DNA from: Glandiceps talaboti
Taxonomy: Eukaryota; Hemichordata; Enteropneusta; Spengelidae
Assembly: GCF_964340395.1 (NCBI RefSeq)
Contig: NC_135550.1
Location: 682,001 to 746,000, forward strand
DNA length: 64,000 nucleotides
Direction: 5' to 3'
The first letter of the stretch is position 1. The number at the start of each line of letters is the position of its first letter. Below the pieces are notes generated by a model. That model saw only the letters and a program-made list of their open reading frames with translations. It made no database searches and was not told the origin of the DNA. Made by a program: the position numbers and the translations under genes. This document shows positions 41,967-53,198 of the stretch, in pieces.

Positions 41967-43262
41967 CAGGTGTGTGATTTGAATCAAAAAATGTGATTTT
42001 TGGTCAAAAAACTTAAACTCAGAAACTACTGGGCAGATTGGTGCGAAATTTGGTGGGAACATTCTTAAGGGGGTGTAAAGTAAGATTTGTTCATGACGGG
42101 ATGATTCCATCAGTGATAAGCAAATTAGGGCTAAAAATGTGTCTTTTTGGTTAAAAATCTATAATTCCAAAACTACTGAGCAGATTGGGCTGAAATTTAA
42201 TGGGAATGTATCTAGGGATGTATGGACAAAGAAATATTAAGCATACCATGATTCCATGAGTGATATGCAAATTAGGTGTAAAAATGTTCATTTTTGGTCA
42301 AAAACTTGTATCTCAAAAAGTACTTGGTCACCAAGTCTGAAACTTGGTGAGATGTTTCTGAGTGTTATTCTTCAAAACATTTTGACAAAATTGGCCCTAG
42401 CGACCATGACCACGCCCTTAGCAACAACCAAATGGCAGTATATTTTGGTCAAATAACAACATCATATGGTAGGCAAATGAGTAAACATTCAAAAAATGTA
42501 TGCAAATACCGTGGCAATCATGACCACGCCCATAGCAACAGCCAAACGGTCGTGTATTTCACAAAGATAACGACAGGGATTAATAGACAATTGAATAAAC
42601 GTTCAAAAAATGTATGTAAATTTGCCTAGCAACAAGACCACGCCCATAGCAACAGCCAAATAATCATGTATATTGCAAAGATAACCACAGGAATAGAAAG
42701 GCAAATGAATAAACAATTAAAAAATGTATGCAAATGTGCCTAGCAACAAGACCACGCCCATAGCAACAGCCAAATGATCACATATATTGCAAAGATAACA
42801 AAGGGGATTAATAGACAATTAAATAAACATTCAAAAAATGTATGTAAATATGCCTAGCAACAAGACCACGCCCATAGCAACAGCCAAATAATCACATATA
42901 TTGCAAAGATAACAACAGGAATAGAAGACAAATGAATAAACATTCAAAAAATGTATGCAAGTGTGCCTAGCAACAAGACCATGCCCATAGCAACAGCCAA
43001 AATGATAACATATATTGCGAAGATAACAATGGGGATTAATAGACAATTGAATAAACATTCAAAAAAATGTATGTAAATATGCCTAGCAACAAGACCATGT
43101 CCATAGCAACAGCCAAATGATAGCATATATCGTAAAGATAGCAACATGGTTGGATAGGCAACTGGATAGTCATTCACCAAATGAACACTTATTGTTAGCA
43201 TGTTAGCATTTTTAAAAACTGTACAATTGTGCTACAACGCCATTGGCGGTATTATTTTTTTG
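41758..43262 (+). mobile_element. R1-family element, best copy in the window
   Basis: The 5' tip is a hairpin, TAGCACAACTGAAC then GTTCAGTAGTGCTA. Next come a GTCT/GT microsatellite, ACCGATTGCCACGATATTTG, GTGTCTAGTTGGGAAATTG, repeated TTTTTGGTCAAAAA and AATTCCAAAACTACTGAGC. A tandem array of about 114-bp units follows (42,420-43,150, with CAACAAGACCACGCCCATAG), then the 3' end TTGTGCTACAACGCCATTGG plus a T-rich run. No coding frame, so it must be moved by an enzyme encoded elsewhere. Confidence 0.8.
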
Positions 43263-43966
43263 TGCAAACTAGGGCAGAACATTTCAACAAAATTTCAATA
43301 AATGGACAGATTCAAGGCATCACATTTTGATTGTTTGGTTCAACTGATATACAATTAGTTAGTGGATGAACGCAAATGCAATGTATATCAGGATTTGAAC
43401 AGGTCTCCATTGTAACTTGATGTACTTTTGGGGGTTACTTTTGTTATGCATTGAATACCAATCCAACAACATGCTTGTAGCAAATTAACATGTTGAATCA
43501 TGTCTGAACAACAGGTCTCATCAGGAATTTGAACATAGCTTCTGAATGGTGCATGACACAGTTTGTTGAAATGTGATAAATTTTGAAAAGATACCTTTTT
43601 CTGTTATTCACCCACTCACAATATTTGTACAACTGCCTATTATGCATATGAGGGTCATATCAAGTTTCATTTGAATGTGAGACAAGTGTCAGTTTGTATT
43701 AATCATGTAAGCAAATTCTACACCTCAAACTTTAGAAAAAGAGGCTGTATTCTCACTCGCATTGATGAATCAAATTCAAACTTGGTGAAAATATTTTTTA
43801 CATCATTAGTCACAGTGGCAAAAGAACAATCGGCACTCAATCCCACAGTGCGTATACAATGAAAATTATTGCATTCACACATAATTCTGTGTAAAAGACC
43901 TTCGAAATGATGGTATAATAAAAATTTACCTAAGTATTTGAAAGGCATTTAAAAACACAACTTTAT
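43263..43966. other. intergenic, no gene seen
   Basis: AT-rich sequence, no structure noted. Confidence 0.5.
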
Positions 43967-44747
43967 CAGGGGTAGGTAACAAATATTAGTCTAGAGCACG
44001 ATCGATATAGTGACAAGTACAAAAATACAAGTTGCGGGAAAATTCTACATAGTACCTGGTACAAGTCGTTTAGTTACAAGCAAAGTCTATATTGCGACGA
44101 ACACGAAGTCCTGATTTTCCCAGCGTCCATTGCGTATTCAACATGGTGGCAAGTAACATTGACAATCCTGAAGGTAAGAATCAGTTGATTTCTACTACTA
44201 AAAATCGAAAATATGTATTCCTATAGTGTGCGTTCTGGGAAGAATTGGTTGGAGGAACAACAGGGAAAATTTCATTGATCGATTCGACCATTTGTGGGAG
44301 GAGTTGGCGAAAAACTTTTTCTACCGATGGATGTCCTATTCTAAAACACACGTCCCTATACGAATGCATGTACATACGTATATTGAACCAGTGATCTTCT
44401 ATCAGCGTATTGTGGGTTTTGTTAGCTGGCTTGCTGTAAATATTGTATGCTTTACTTTTTACATACATATGGGTTTGTTATTCTGTCTACATAAAATATA
44501 GTACTATAGGAATACGTATTTTCGATTTTTAGTAGTAGAAATCAACTGATTCTTACCTTCAGGATTGTCGATGTTACTTGCTGCCATGTTGAATAACGCA
44601 ATGGATGCTGGGAAAATCAGGACTTTGTGTTCGTCGCAATATAGACTTTGCTTGTAACTAAATGACTTGTACCAGGTACTATGTAGAATTTTTGTACTTG
44701 TCACTATATCGATCGTGCTCTAGACTAATATTTGTTACCTACCCCTG
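43967..44747. mobile_element. 781-bp foldback MITE with about 250-bp arms
   Basis: Ends CAGGGGTAGGTAACAAATAT and its complement, arms 43,967-44,226 and 44,505-44,747. TTTAT flanks both ends (43,962-43,966 and 44,748-44,752), a possible 5-bp target duplication. Each arm contains ATGGYGGCAAGTAACAT followed by GAAGGTAAGAATC, an ATG plus splice-donor context facing inward. The loop has an open frame with WRNNRENFIDRFDHLWEELA. Confidence 0.85.
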
Positions 44748-45085
44748 TTTATAACAATTTGCAAATGAAACTCATGAGTACATGTATGGTACTCCGATGT
44801 GACTTCACTGTACTTCATGCGATTTGTGTTCAAAATAGATTGTTCAATGATGTTTTATCCATACCCTTTGAAAATAAACGACTAAAGGTGTTTGATGATG
44901 TATTTAAACTTGTCCCATTTCCGAAATCATTCTGTATTCGCCGGAAACAGTCATTGTCGGTCACCAACATACAGTCATGTGACATGTACAATTACTCCCC
45001 CAAGTACTCGCAATCGGGCCTTCGGGTACAGTGAGTTGATCCAAAGTACATACATTGTGCATAATAGTAATAATAATGTTGATTT
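44748..45085. other. no gene seen
   Basis: Short open frames without recognisable content. Confidence 0.4.
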
Positions 45086-45388
45086 TTAGCACAACTTAAC
45101 TGATAGGTTCAGTAGTGCTATAGGCATGGCAAAGTGTCTGGATGTCTGGCTGGATGTGTGTAAACAACTTAAAGTAAAAAACCACTGGACTGATTGCCCT
45201 GATATTTGGTGCTGTATTACCATGGGTGTCTAGTTGGGAAATTGTTCAAATCAAAATGATCTTACCACTGATGTGTGATTTGGGACAAAAAATGTTGTTT
45301 TTGGTAATAAAAAAACAAACTTAAACTCAAAAACTGCTACACAGATAGGTCTAACATTTGGTGAGAACCTTCAGATGCAAGAATAGTA
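45086..45388 (+). repeat. R1-family 5' fragment
   Basis: Carries AGCACAACTTAACTGATAGG, GTTCAGTAGTGCTATAGGCA, TTACCATGGGTGTCTAGTTG and TTAAACTCAAAAACTGC, then stops at the start of the next element. Confidence 0.8.
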
Positions 45389-46351
45389 ATTATATTATAC
45401 CAGTATATTGATGGTGGAAATCGAGGGATCTGATTGGTCTAGACATCGAACTAGCGCGTCTAAAACGAGTGATAATGCACTGCTGGTACGATAATGCACT
45501 GCTGGCACGCGTCCAAATTTTGTTCGCCTACGAGCGTTGAGTTGTAGTCCGCCGTGATACTGATAGTGAACTCTTCGAATTGTCAGAGGAGGATTTTCTC
45601 TCAATGAGACAATATTTTATGAGAAATTATGAAGGAAATTTCGAAAGCAACCCAGTCATCGCGTATTTGTTCAAATCATCGCCTACTACATGTACTAAGG
45701 TCAAGGCGCTAGGCATGCACGAGATCGGTCGCGGTCCCAGCCTCGGCGCGGCTGGAGTGGAAACATTGGTGAGCTGTCCTGTCCTGTCATAAAAATGAAG
45801 CAAGTGAAAGAGGTTACACTGGCCGACTTACCATTAATCTAAATAGAAATTTGTCTGGGATCCTGTCCTAGAGTATCAGTCATCAATCAGAGAGGGAAAT
45901 CCTCAAACCCGAAAATCTACTGACGTAACTTCCAGTAATATAAATACATTGTAAATATTAACCTGCCGCCATGCCTGGTATCGTCTCACTTCACCGAGTC
46001 GCGAATTCGGCCGGGAACGATCGAAGCACGCTGTATTTAATAAACCACTTCAAGTTTATACCTTGAGTCAAACAGGTTGTTTATTCATCACTGTGCACTT
46101 TTAATGAGCCGATCAATGTTTATTCATCACTGTGCACTTTTAATGAGCCGATCAATGTACAGATTATCCCTAGAAACGACGAGCAGATAAAATAAATCCA
46201 GTCGCTGCACGACGTTCACATTGAGGCCAAGATCAGCTGTCTTGAAAAGCAGCGTTATTGTTATGCAAATTAGACACAGAGGCGCATATGAATCGAGAAA
46301 ACGTTAGTTCTTATCTTGTTTCCGATATTTTCAATATACTGGTATAATATA
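45389..46351. mobile_element. 963-bp element with 23-bp terminal inverted repeats
   Basis: Left end ATTATATTATACCAGTATAT-TGA, right end its complement at 46,328-46,350. Inside are an unrecognised 70-codon frame (45,580-45,792) and a tandem duplication of 42 bp (46,076-46,157, TTATTCATCACTGTGCAC). No transposase seen. A shorter relative is at 10,092-10,272. Confidence 0.6.
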
Positions 46352-46500
46352 ATAGCGATAAACCACCCCCTGGGGAAGGTATACCACTCGGTTTTGACCA
46401 GTGAACTCAATATATGCACTCGCTATCGCTCGTGCATATATTTCGTTCACTGGTCAAAACCTCTTGGTATACCATCCCCAGGGGGTGGTTTATTGCTTAA
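46352..46500. repeat. palindrome with about 60-bp arms
   Basis: AATAAACCACCCCCTGGGG-AAGGTATACCA and TTTTGACCAGTGAAC are mirrored around CACTCGCTATCGCTCGTG near 46,425. It follows the right end of the 45.39-kb element directly, as does the copy at 10,255. Confidence 0.85.
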
Positions 46501-46509
46501 ATATCTCTA

Positions 46510-48220
46510 GTAGGATCATAGGTAAAAAAAAACCCAGAAAGACCTCTGTGACCTATATAATTCAGCACTCCATAGGAAAGGATCAACCATTATAAGAGAC
46601 TCTTCACACCCACTACATGATCACTTCCAATATTAACCATCAGGTCTAATGATGCCAAGAGCTTGTCACTGTCTAATGATGCCAAGTCCTTTGTTCCATC
46701 TGCTGTAAAACGTCTAAACTGGGACTTGGCAAAGAGTAAATGCAATTTTTTTAGCTCCGCTGTCAGCGAAAACTGATAGTGTAAGCTTTAGGTACAGGTT
46801 GATATAGGTATAGAAGTAGAAGTGATCATGGTTTGTCTGTCAACTTTTTTAGCTGCGCTGTCATATTTGGTGTGCATGTTCCCTGGGGGGAGGCTATTCA
46901 GATTTGTTCATGCCAAGTTGATCTGTGCCATTTTCAATTTTTTATGATTTTTTTCCAAAAATGACATTTTCATCAACTCCTCATAAACTTCAAGTCAGAT
47001 TGCTTTGATATCTGGTGTGTTGATGCACAGGGGGTAGCTTACTTAGATTTGTTAATTTCAAGTCAGCACGTCTTCTCTTCTATTTTTTATGATTTTTTTT
47101 TTGAAATTTGAAAAAAAATGAATATGTTAATGAGCATTATGACCGACGCCATATTGGAATTCAGTCCGCGAGACTTTAGGTAAAGAGCAAGTTTTCAAAA
47201 GACACTATTGACGTCAAACAAGCAATGTAATATGTGCTATAGTCTTAATTCTACGCATTGTGCGCCCAAATGACAAATATTTGTTCGAAAAAGGGTTGTA
47301 AACTTCAAATCCAATTCTCCACCTCCTACAGAATGGTTCATTCCAGTATATGCACCTCATTATCATTGTGAGAAGTCTTCCATGCCTGAACTGAAGTGTA
47401 TCGAACGATTTTTGACAGAGTCAGTCATCAATAAAAACAATAATACTCTTTCTAAAATTACCACATTTTGAAAGGGAAAGTACTTTGTGGTTCATTTATG
47501 GACTTTTGTTTTTGTACGATCAATATTGGTGGCAAAATTACAGCGTCAAAATTGCCGATGTGGTAATGCACGACAATCCCAAGTACCCGGATGCACGAGG
47601 GACTAACCCAGCAGCAAGTCGTTGTCAGCCATACGTTACAGTGCAGTGGTAACATCGTCCGAGAAATCGCTGCGTTCAGTGTCATTATTCACAGAATTGT
47701 TGTTTTCGAGTGAAAACCCGTCTTGAATTGTATAACTCTAACATGTCAAGTTATATTTTGAAAGTTGTATCGCTAGTTTGAGACGATTTTCTCACGTACT
47801 ATCGGGGCTTACTTGGACTTGGACCTTACTCCAGTTCATCGGGAAGTTTAGCCAGCCCGATAATTCTTTCTGGTTTAGTTTACAACACTTTTGATCGTGC
47901 AGATTTTGTTGTTGTGATGAAAAGAAATTAAAAAAAGATCACTTCAACCATTTCGTGGTGTTTTCTTTATGAAAGGTAATCGAACATGAACGAGTGTTAC
48001 GTGACCAGGAGGGTCTATGCTGTAACGTATGGCAAGGGTTCGACATACACGCTGCTATCCCGCGAGTCTAGTAACTTTCTGTAAGGACCAGTAAAGGTTA
48101 CTAAAATGCCCATTGCAGGTAGTCCGACGGGATAGTGACTTTTCGATAGGTATATTAGGGAGCTCAGAATTCAAACCACCGGCTATATGATGAATTCACG
48201 GTCATAGTGAAATTCATTTG
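46510..48220. other. intergenic, dispersed-repeat fragments
   Basis: 46,740-47,120 is another microsatellite-free repeat with TTTTTTAGCTSCGCTGTCA twice and TTTGGTGTGCATGTTCC, probably a separate dispersed family. The rest shows no gene. Confidence 0.45.
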
Positions 48221-48345
48221 AGTATTCATCGGTGTCATTCCGTTGTTTCTAACAATAGCATTTACCTTCCTATGCTGATAGGTGGCGCACTTCTCATAGC
48301 ATAAATAGGCTAAATTATGGCCTATACATCAGTACCTTTCTGAGC
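48221..48345. repeat. left inverted terminal repeat of second DIRS element
   Basis: AGTATTCATCGGTGTCATTC start; complement found at 53,040-53,150. Confidence 0.85.
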
Positions 48346-48389
48346 GCTGTGTCGATAACAGCTCTAACTGTTGTCGAGCGTACTTCATT

Positions 48390-49733
48390 ATGTCAGACAC
48401 TAAAAAGTCAAGGTCGAAGTCTAGCAAGTCAAAGTCTTCCGCAACTGTAACTCAGCCGGGAGACCAGTGCAATACTTCGAACATTTCTGGTTCTGTCGCT
48501 TCCTGTGAAACGGACGAACCTTCGCATGATGTCAACAGTGGCCGTACTTCGGATAGGTCCGAACGAGTAATTCAGCCAGCTGAACCAATTCCCTCAACTA
48601 GCAGCACACCGGACAATGTGATACAACTGGCAAGTCAATTAGCTCAGTTTTTGTCCCAGTCACAGTTGGCCCAGCAGCCATGTAGTGTGCCGACTACGGG
48701 TTTATTCGCTCAGCCCATGCCGTGTGCACGGGCGCAGCCATCTTTGTCGTCGTGGCAGGACATGCCTCCACCTCAAGCACATGGTATTAGGAGACGTATT
48801 CCCATGGTTAGTTCTCCTGTTCCCAGTAAGCGTTCCCGTTTCTCTGAACTTGGAACTGGTGAGTGCAACACAATTTATTCCGATTCTGGTTCGTCAGTGG
48901 ATTCTGACATTGCTACTTCTATTCCACTAACCTTTTCGTCTACGAACGAGGTTGTTTACAATGAGGGCGACACCCAATATGGCGACCTACCTAACTATAC
49001 CGAAGCGTCAGTGGGATGGAAAATTGACGAGGATACAGTCAATTGGTTTCACAACAGAGCTAATAACCCTCTTAGTACCTCACTTGTGGCACAGTTACGT
49101 GAGAAATACACAGTCCCGTGTAAGTACGAGCCGGTTTTTCAAGCACAAGAACTTCCTTCGGCAGTTCTCAGCCTCATTCGTTCCAATGTGCAGAATTTCC
49201 GCAATTATGACCGTTCGTATTTTCAAATGCATAAGACACTTAATTCAGGCATTCGTCCAGTTCTCAAGGCTTTGGAAACACTTGGTTCACCGGGTTTCAA
49301 CCCCAGTTATGAAAGCCTGAAGCAGGTCAGGACAGAATTAGCGGATGCAATTCATTTACTGACAACAGCCAGCTCGTCAGTAGCAGAGATTCGTCAGGCC
49401 AGATTGAAGCCATTATTCCGACCCGAATATAAGGAGTTACTGCAGGATGCAAAGCCCTCAGTTCAGGGATTTTTCGGAGGAAACTTAATCAAGGCTATCA
49501 GTGACTCCAAGAAGTCTGTTGCTGCCTTTCGCTCCGTTTCAAAGACCAGCTACAAATCACAGCAAGGCTCTGGAAACCGGTCATCAGGTCAATACTACAA
49601 GTATAACAACAATAGTTCAGGGAAAAAGAACCAAAACTTCCAAAAGTCAAACAGCAACAGAGGCCGTGGTTACCAGAAAGGGAGCAAAGGCTACAGAGGT
49701 AAGGGTTCTTACACCAAGCAGGATAAGGACTGA
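48390..49733 (+). CDS. gag-like protein of second DIRS element
   Basis: 447 codons from ATG 48390. It has a Ser/Lys-rich start (KKSRSKSSKSKSS), a Gln/Ser/Pro-rich middle (ASQLAQFLSQSQLAQQP), a folded-looking region (WKIDEDTVNWFHNRANNPL to about residue 345, with DRSYFQMHKTLNSGIRPVLK) and a basic Gly/Asn/Ser tail (SNRGRGYQKGSKGYRGKG) typical of RNA binding. It lacks the Cys/His cluster seen in the other DIRS gag-like protein. Its stop is followed one base later by the ATG of the RT frame. Confidence 0.8.
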   Translation: MSDTKKSRSKSSKSKSSATVTQPGDQCNTSNISGSVASCETDEPSHDVNSGRTSDRSERVIQPAEPIPSTSSTPDNVIQLASQLAQFLSQSQLAQQPCSVPTTGLFAQPMPCARAQPSLSSWQDMPPPQAHGIRRRIPMVSSPVPSKRSRFSELGTGECNTIYSDSGSSVDSDIATSIPLTFSSTNEVVYNEGDTQYGDLPNYTEASVGWKIDEDTVNWFHNRANNPLSTSLVAQLREKYTVPCKYEPVFQAQELPSAVLSLIRSNVQNFRNYDRSYFQMHKTLNSGIRPVLKALETLGSPGFNPSYESLKQVRTELADAIHLLTTASSSVAEIRQARLKPLFRPEYKELLQDAKPSVQGFFGGNLIKAISDSKKSVAAFRSVSKTSYKSQQGSGNRSSGQYYKYNNNSSGKKNQNFQKSNSNRGRGYQKGSKGYRGKGSYTKQDKD

Positions 49734-49734
49734 C

Positions 49735-51759
49735 ATGGAAAATGCAGTAATTCCAGTGGCAGGCAGGCTTCAATTTTTTATGAGTTCTTGGAAAACAATA
49801 ACAAGCAACAGTTGGATTCTGAAAGTAATACAGGGATACAGACTTCAACTAATAAAGACACCAGTGCAGTCCAGTCCTCCAATCACAACTCCGTCTTGCA
49901 GGGAGAAGTTTTCAATCATTCAAAAGGAGATAGACAGTCTCTTGAACAAACAAGTAATAGTGCCTGTTCAACCTTGCTCAGATCAGTTTGTGTCAAGAAT
50001 CTTCACAGTACCCAAGCCAAATGGGGACCATCGTGTCATTATAGACCTAAAAGAACTGAACAAATGTATCAAAAAGATCTCCTTCAAGATGGAAAGTCAT
50101 CCAGTAATAGAGCAGTTACTAGACAAGAACTTCTACATGACATCAATAGATCTAACGGATGCCTATTTCATGATACCAATTCATCCCGATCACCACAAGT
50201 TTCTGTGCTTTCAATGGATGAATCAACGGTACCAGTATGTATGCCTGCCGTTCGGACTGACCTCAGCCCCTCGAATTTTCACCAAGGTTTTAAGGGTTGT
50301 AATAGCACATGCTCGCTACAGGGGAACTCTTTGCACCAGCTACATAGACGACATTCTCAATGCAGCAGATCAAAGAGAACTTTGCCAGAGAAACACTCAA
50401 TTTCTAATGCAACTTTTTCATCACCTAGGATTTATTCCAAACATTCGCAAATCCCAGCTTGTACCAACACAGGTTCTAACTCACTTGGGCAGAACTTACA
50501 ACACAGCTCTTATGACAGTATCACTACCACTAGAAAAACTTCAGACCATTATAAGTTATGCAAGCCAGTTGCTAGGCAAGGAAAGTGTATCTCTAAGGCA
50601 GCTTGCAAGAATGTTAGGTTTGATCGAGAATGCCCGGGGATCAATGTCAATTGCAGCCAGTCACTACAGGCACCTACAGAGACAGTTAGTTCACAACCTA
50701 TGTACATCATGGGTAGGCCAGGTCAGTCTATCTCAAGCTGCCAAAACAGACCTCATATGGTGGATTCAACAGGCACCAGGGCACAACGGCAGACCTCTTC
50801 ACTCTCCACAACCAGACTTGATTATTCAGGCAGATGCCTCTCTACAAGGATGGGGAGCAGTGAGTGGCCAGGAAACTGCACAGGGTCGATGGTCAATAGA
50901 AGAAAAAGCCCTGCATATCAATGTACTGGAACTGAAAGCAGCATTCTTAGCCATCCAGTCATTTGTTCAAAATCACAGAGACTTGGTAATCGAGCTCCAG
51001 TTAGACAATACATCAGCAGTAGCATATCTCAATCATCAGGGAGGAGTCAAATCTCAAGCTCTTTGCAACCTAGCACTGCAAGTTTGGCAATATTGCGAAA
51101 CTCGGAACATCTCCCTCTCAGTAGAACACTTGCCAGGAATTGCCAACCCGTTAGCAGATTATCAGTCCAGAACCTTTCTAGACAACCACGATTATCAGCT
51201 GAACCCTGTGGTTTTCAGACAGATTTGCCACAAGTTTTACCAGCCAGAAATCGACCTGTTTGCCAGTCGCAATTCAACTCAACTGCCTCAGTACGTTTCC
51301 TGGAAAATGGATCCTCAAGCAACAGCAATCAATGCCTTCTCCATTTCTTGGGAAGGGAAAAGGCTTTACATGTTCCCACCTCACCTTTTAATTCTGAGAT
51401 GTCTCAAGAAGGTAATCAGGGACAAGGCAAGAACACTGTTCATTGCTCCAGTGTGGAAAACTTCACCCTGGTACCCACTTCTGCTCCAGCTTTCATGCCG
51501 GAATCCAGTATTACTTCCAGCTCGATGCAATCTGTTGATCGAACCACATACAGGCAAACCACCCAAGTTCAATCTCACCCCTCTAGCCGTGTGGCAGCTC
51601 TCAGGACATTGTATAGAGAACAGGGACTTTCGCAGCAGGCTACAGACATCCTCATTAGTGCAGTGTGTCCCAGAACATCAAAGCTGTATGACTGCAAGTG
51701 GGATAGATTTGCTAGCTGGTGTCTACGACGGAATTCAGATCCACTTTCATGCCCTGTAG
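49735..51759 (+). CDS. reverse transcriptase - RNase H - MT-like protein of second DIRS element
   Basis: 674 codons from ATG 49735, uninterrupted. The RT has VPKPNGDHRVIIDLKELNK, TSIDLTDAYFMIPIH, LPFGLTSAPRIFTKV and the catalytic YIDD at 50,341-50,352. RNase H shows LIIQADASLQGWGAV, INVLELKAAFLAIQ, LQLDNTSAVAYLNHQ and EHLPGIANPLADYQSR. The last part, IDLFASRNSTQLPQYVSW and FSISWEGKRLYMFPP, matches the Dam-like region of DIRS elements. It would copy the element RNA. The start is chosen because it directly follows the gag-like stop. Confidence 0.9.
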   Translation: MENAVIPVAGRLQFFMSSWKTITSNSWILKVIQGYRLQLIKTPVQSSPPITTPSCREKFSIIQKEIDSLLNKQVIVPVQPCSDQFVSRIFTVPKPNGDHRVIIDLKELNKCIKKISFKMESHPVIEQLLDKNFYMTSIDLTDAYFMIPIHPDHHKFLCFQWMNQRYQYVCLPFGLTSAPRIFTKVLRVVIAHARYRGTLCTSYIDDILNAADQRELCQRNTQFLMQLFHHLGFIPNIRKSQLVPTQVLTHLGRTYNTALMTVSLPLEKLQTIISYASQLLGKESVSLRQLARMLGLIENARGSMSIAASHYRHLQRQLVHNLCTSWVGQVSLSQAAKTDLIWWIQQAPGHNGRPLHSPQPDLIIQADASLQGWGAVSGQETAQGRWSIEEKALHINVLELKAAFLAIQSFVQNHRDLVIELQLDNTSAVAYLNHQGGVKSQALCNLALQVWQYCETRNISLSVEHLPGIANPLADYQSRTFLDNHDYQLNPVVFRQICHKFYQPEIDLFASRNSTQLPQYVSWKMDPQATAINAFSISWEGKRLYMFPPHLLILRCLKKVIRDKARTLFIAPVWKTSPWYPLLLQLSCRNPVLLPARCNLLIEPHTGKPPKFNLTPLAVWQLSGHCIENRDFRSRLQTSSLVQCVPEHQSCMTASGIDLLAGVYDGIQIHFHAL

Positions 51760-52626
51760 AGGAAGTTATCGAATTTCTTACAGAACTGTTCACAGTACAC
51801 AAGCTGGCATACAGTACAGTTAATGGTTACAGGTCTGCCATTTCGTCAGTGCATCAAAAGGTTAGTAATGAACCAATTGGTTGTCACCCTTTGGTGTCTA
51901 GGCTGTTTAAGGGTTTTTTCAGGCTTCGTCCTCCTGTACCACGTTATCCTACTACATGGAACGTTACTGTTGTACTTAATTATTTGAAGTCTTTGCATCC
52001 CTGTTCCTGCCTGAACTTAAAACAATTGACTCTTAAGACTGCTATGCTAGTCGCATTAACTTCCTCAGATAGAGGACAGACTCTGAGTTATTTAGACATT
52101 AAGTTTTGCAGTCTCACGAGAGATGAGTGTATTTTTGTTATACCAAATTTAACAAAGACATCTTCAGTTGCCAAACCTTCACGAGTAGTGAAATGCCCTA
52201 GCTTTGAAGTAAAGGCTTTGGATGTGAATTATTACGTTGGCAGTTATATTGAGAGAACTATTAGAGCTAGAGACTCTGTTGTTGCTTCTGGAGGTAAGAG
52301 ACCTTCAAAACTGTTTATTTCTTATGTTAAACCTTTTCATGAAGTAACTTCACAGACAATTGCGAGATGGATTAAGACTGTTGTCGTCTGATGCTGGTAT
52401 AGACACTAGCATCTTTAAAGCCCACAGTACCAGAGGAGCAGCAGCCTCAGCAGCCATTCGACAGGGAGCTACAACTTCCCAGATCCTGCAACTAGGGGAT
52501 TGGTCAACAGAGTCTACATTCAATCGTTTCTACCGTCGCCACACAGATTCATCTGAAACTGGACGTCTTATCCTACAGGCTGCCAAGGAAACTGCTAATT
52601 CAGCTCATCATTCGGCGTCCAGCTAA
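51495..52626 (+). CDS. tyrosine recombinase of second DIRS element, frameshifted
   Basis: The first frame runs from an ATG at 51495 (or 51525), overlapping the RT end, to a stop at 52,389-52,391. It has TSKLYDCKWDRFASWC and the first catalytic Arg in SSDRGQTLSYLDI (52,071-52,073). The rest lies in another frame to 52,626, with HSTRGAAASAA (His and Arg at 52,423-52,434), LGDWSTESTFNRFY (Trp and Tyr). The break at about 52,378-52,392 separates the catalytic residues, so this copy should be inactive unless the base change is an assembly error. Confidence 0.85.
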
Positions 52627-52634
52627 ATAGTCTG

Positions 52635-52735
52635 CTATTGTTAGAAACAACGGAATGACACCGATGAATACTTATAAAATTTGCCTACCTTAAGGCTGTC
52701 AAATTAAAAGTATTCGTAGGGTGTCATCCGTTGTT
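52635..52735. repeat. internal complementary region of second DIRS element
   Basis: Contains complements of both tips meeting at GAATACT-TATAAAATTT. Confidence 0.88.
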
Positions 52736-53039
52736 TCTCGTGTGTCACCACCCACCCATCCCGACGCCTCAAGAATTGGTGAGTTGCCGTTTTTTGCTAA
52801 GACTCTCTGTAGTTTTATTAATGTGGTCTTATAGTTTTTTGTAGGTTCCATAGAGCTCAACCCTTCCTGGTATAATTCTAACCACAAGTTGGTTTGGACG
52901 GATTACATTTACTCCTGTGATGGAACTGCTAGCATACATTGCTTATCATATCAGCACTAGTTGCTTACTAAAATTGGCATTAATTTGCATATTGAAAGCA
53001 GAGCTCACTTATGTATCGCTGGAACCTCTCCTTGCTGCT

Positions 53040-53198
53040 CAGAAAGGTACTGATGTATAGGCCATAATTTAGCCTATTTATGCTATGAGAAGTGCGCCAC
53101 CTATCAGCATAGGAAGGTAAATGCTATTGTTAGAAACAACGGATGACACCCTACGAATACTTTTAATTTGACAGCCTTAAGGTAGGCAAATTTTATAA
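53040..53198. repeat. right inverted terminal repeat of second DIRS element
   Basis: Complement of 48,221-48,345, with unique tip CCTTAAGGTAGGCAAATTTT. Confidence 0.85.

Larger units (their letters stand above)
48221..53198 (+). mobile_element. second DIRS-like tyrosine-recombinase retrotransposon
   Basis: The left terminus (48,221-48,345) recurs inverted at 53,040-53,198 (TAAATAGGCTAAATTATGGC, CATTTACCTTCCTATGCTGA). An internal complementary region at 52,635-52,735 fuses the complements of the two tips (AACGGAATGACACCGATGAA, then TTGCCTACCTTAAGGCTGTC). Order is gag-like, RT/RNase H/MT-like, recombinase. It differs strongly in sequence from the 19-25 kb element (catalytic YIDD instead of YLDD) and is a separate lineage. 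One frameshift breaks the recombinase. Confidence 0.88.

Noticed and set aside
49788-51490. Ser/Gln-rich upstream part of the 867-codon frame
   Set aside because: Shadow of the RT/RNase H frame; only the C-terminal recombinase part is real.
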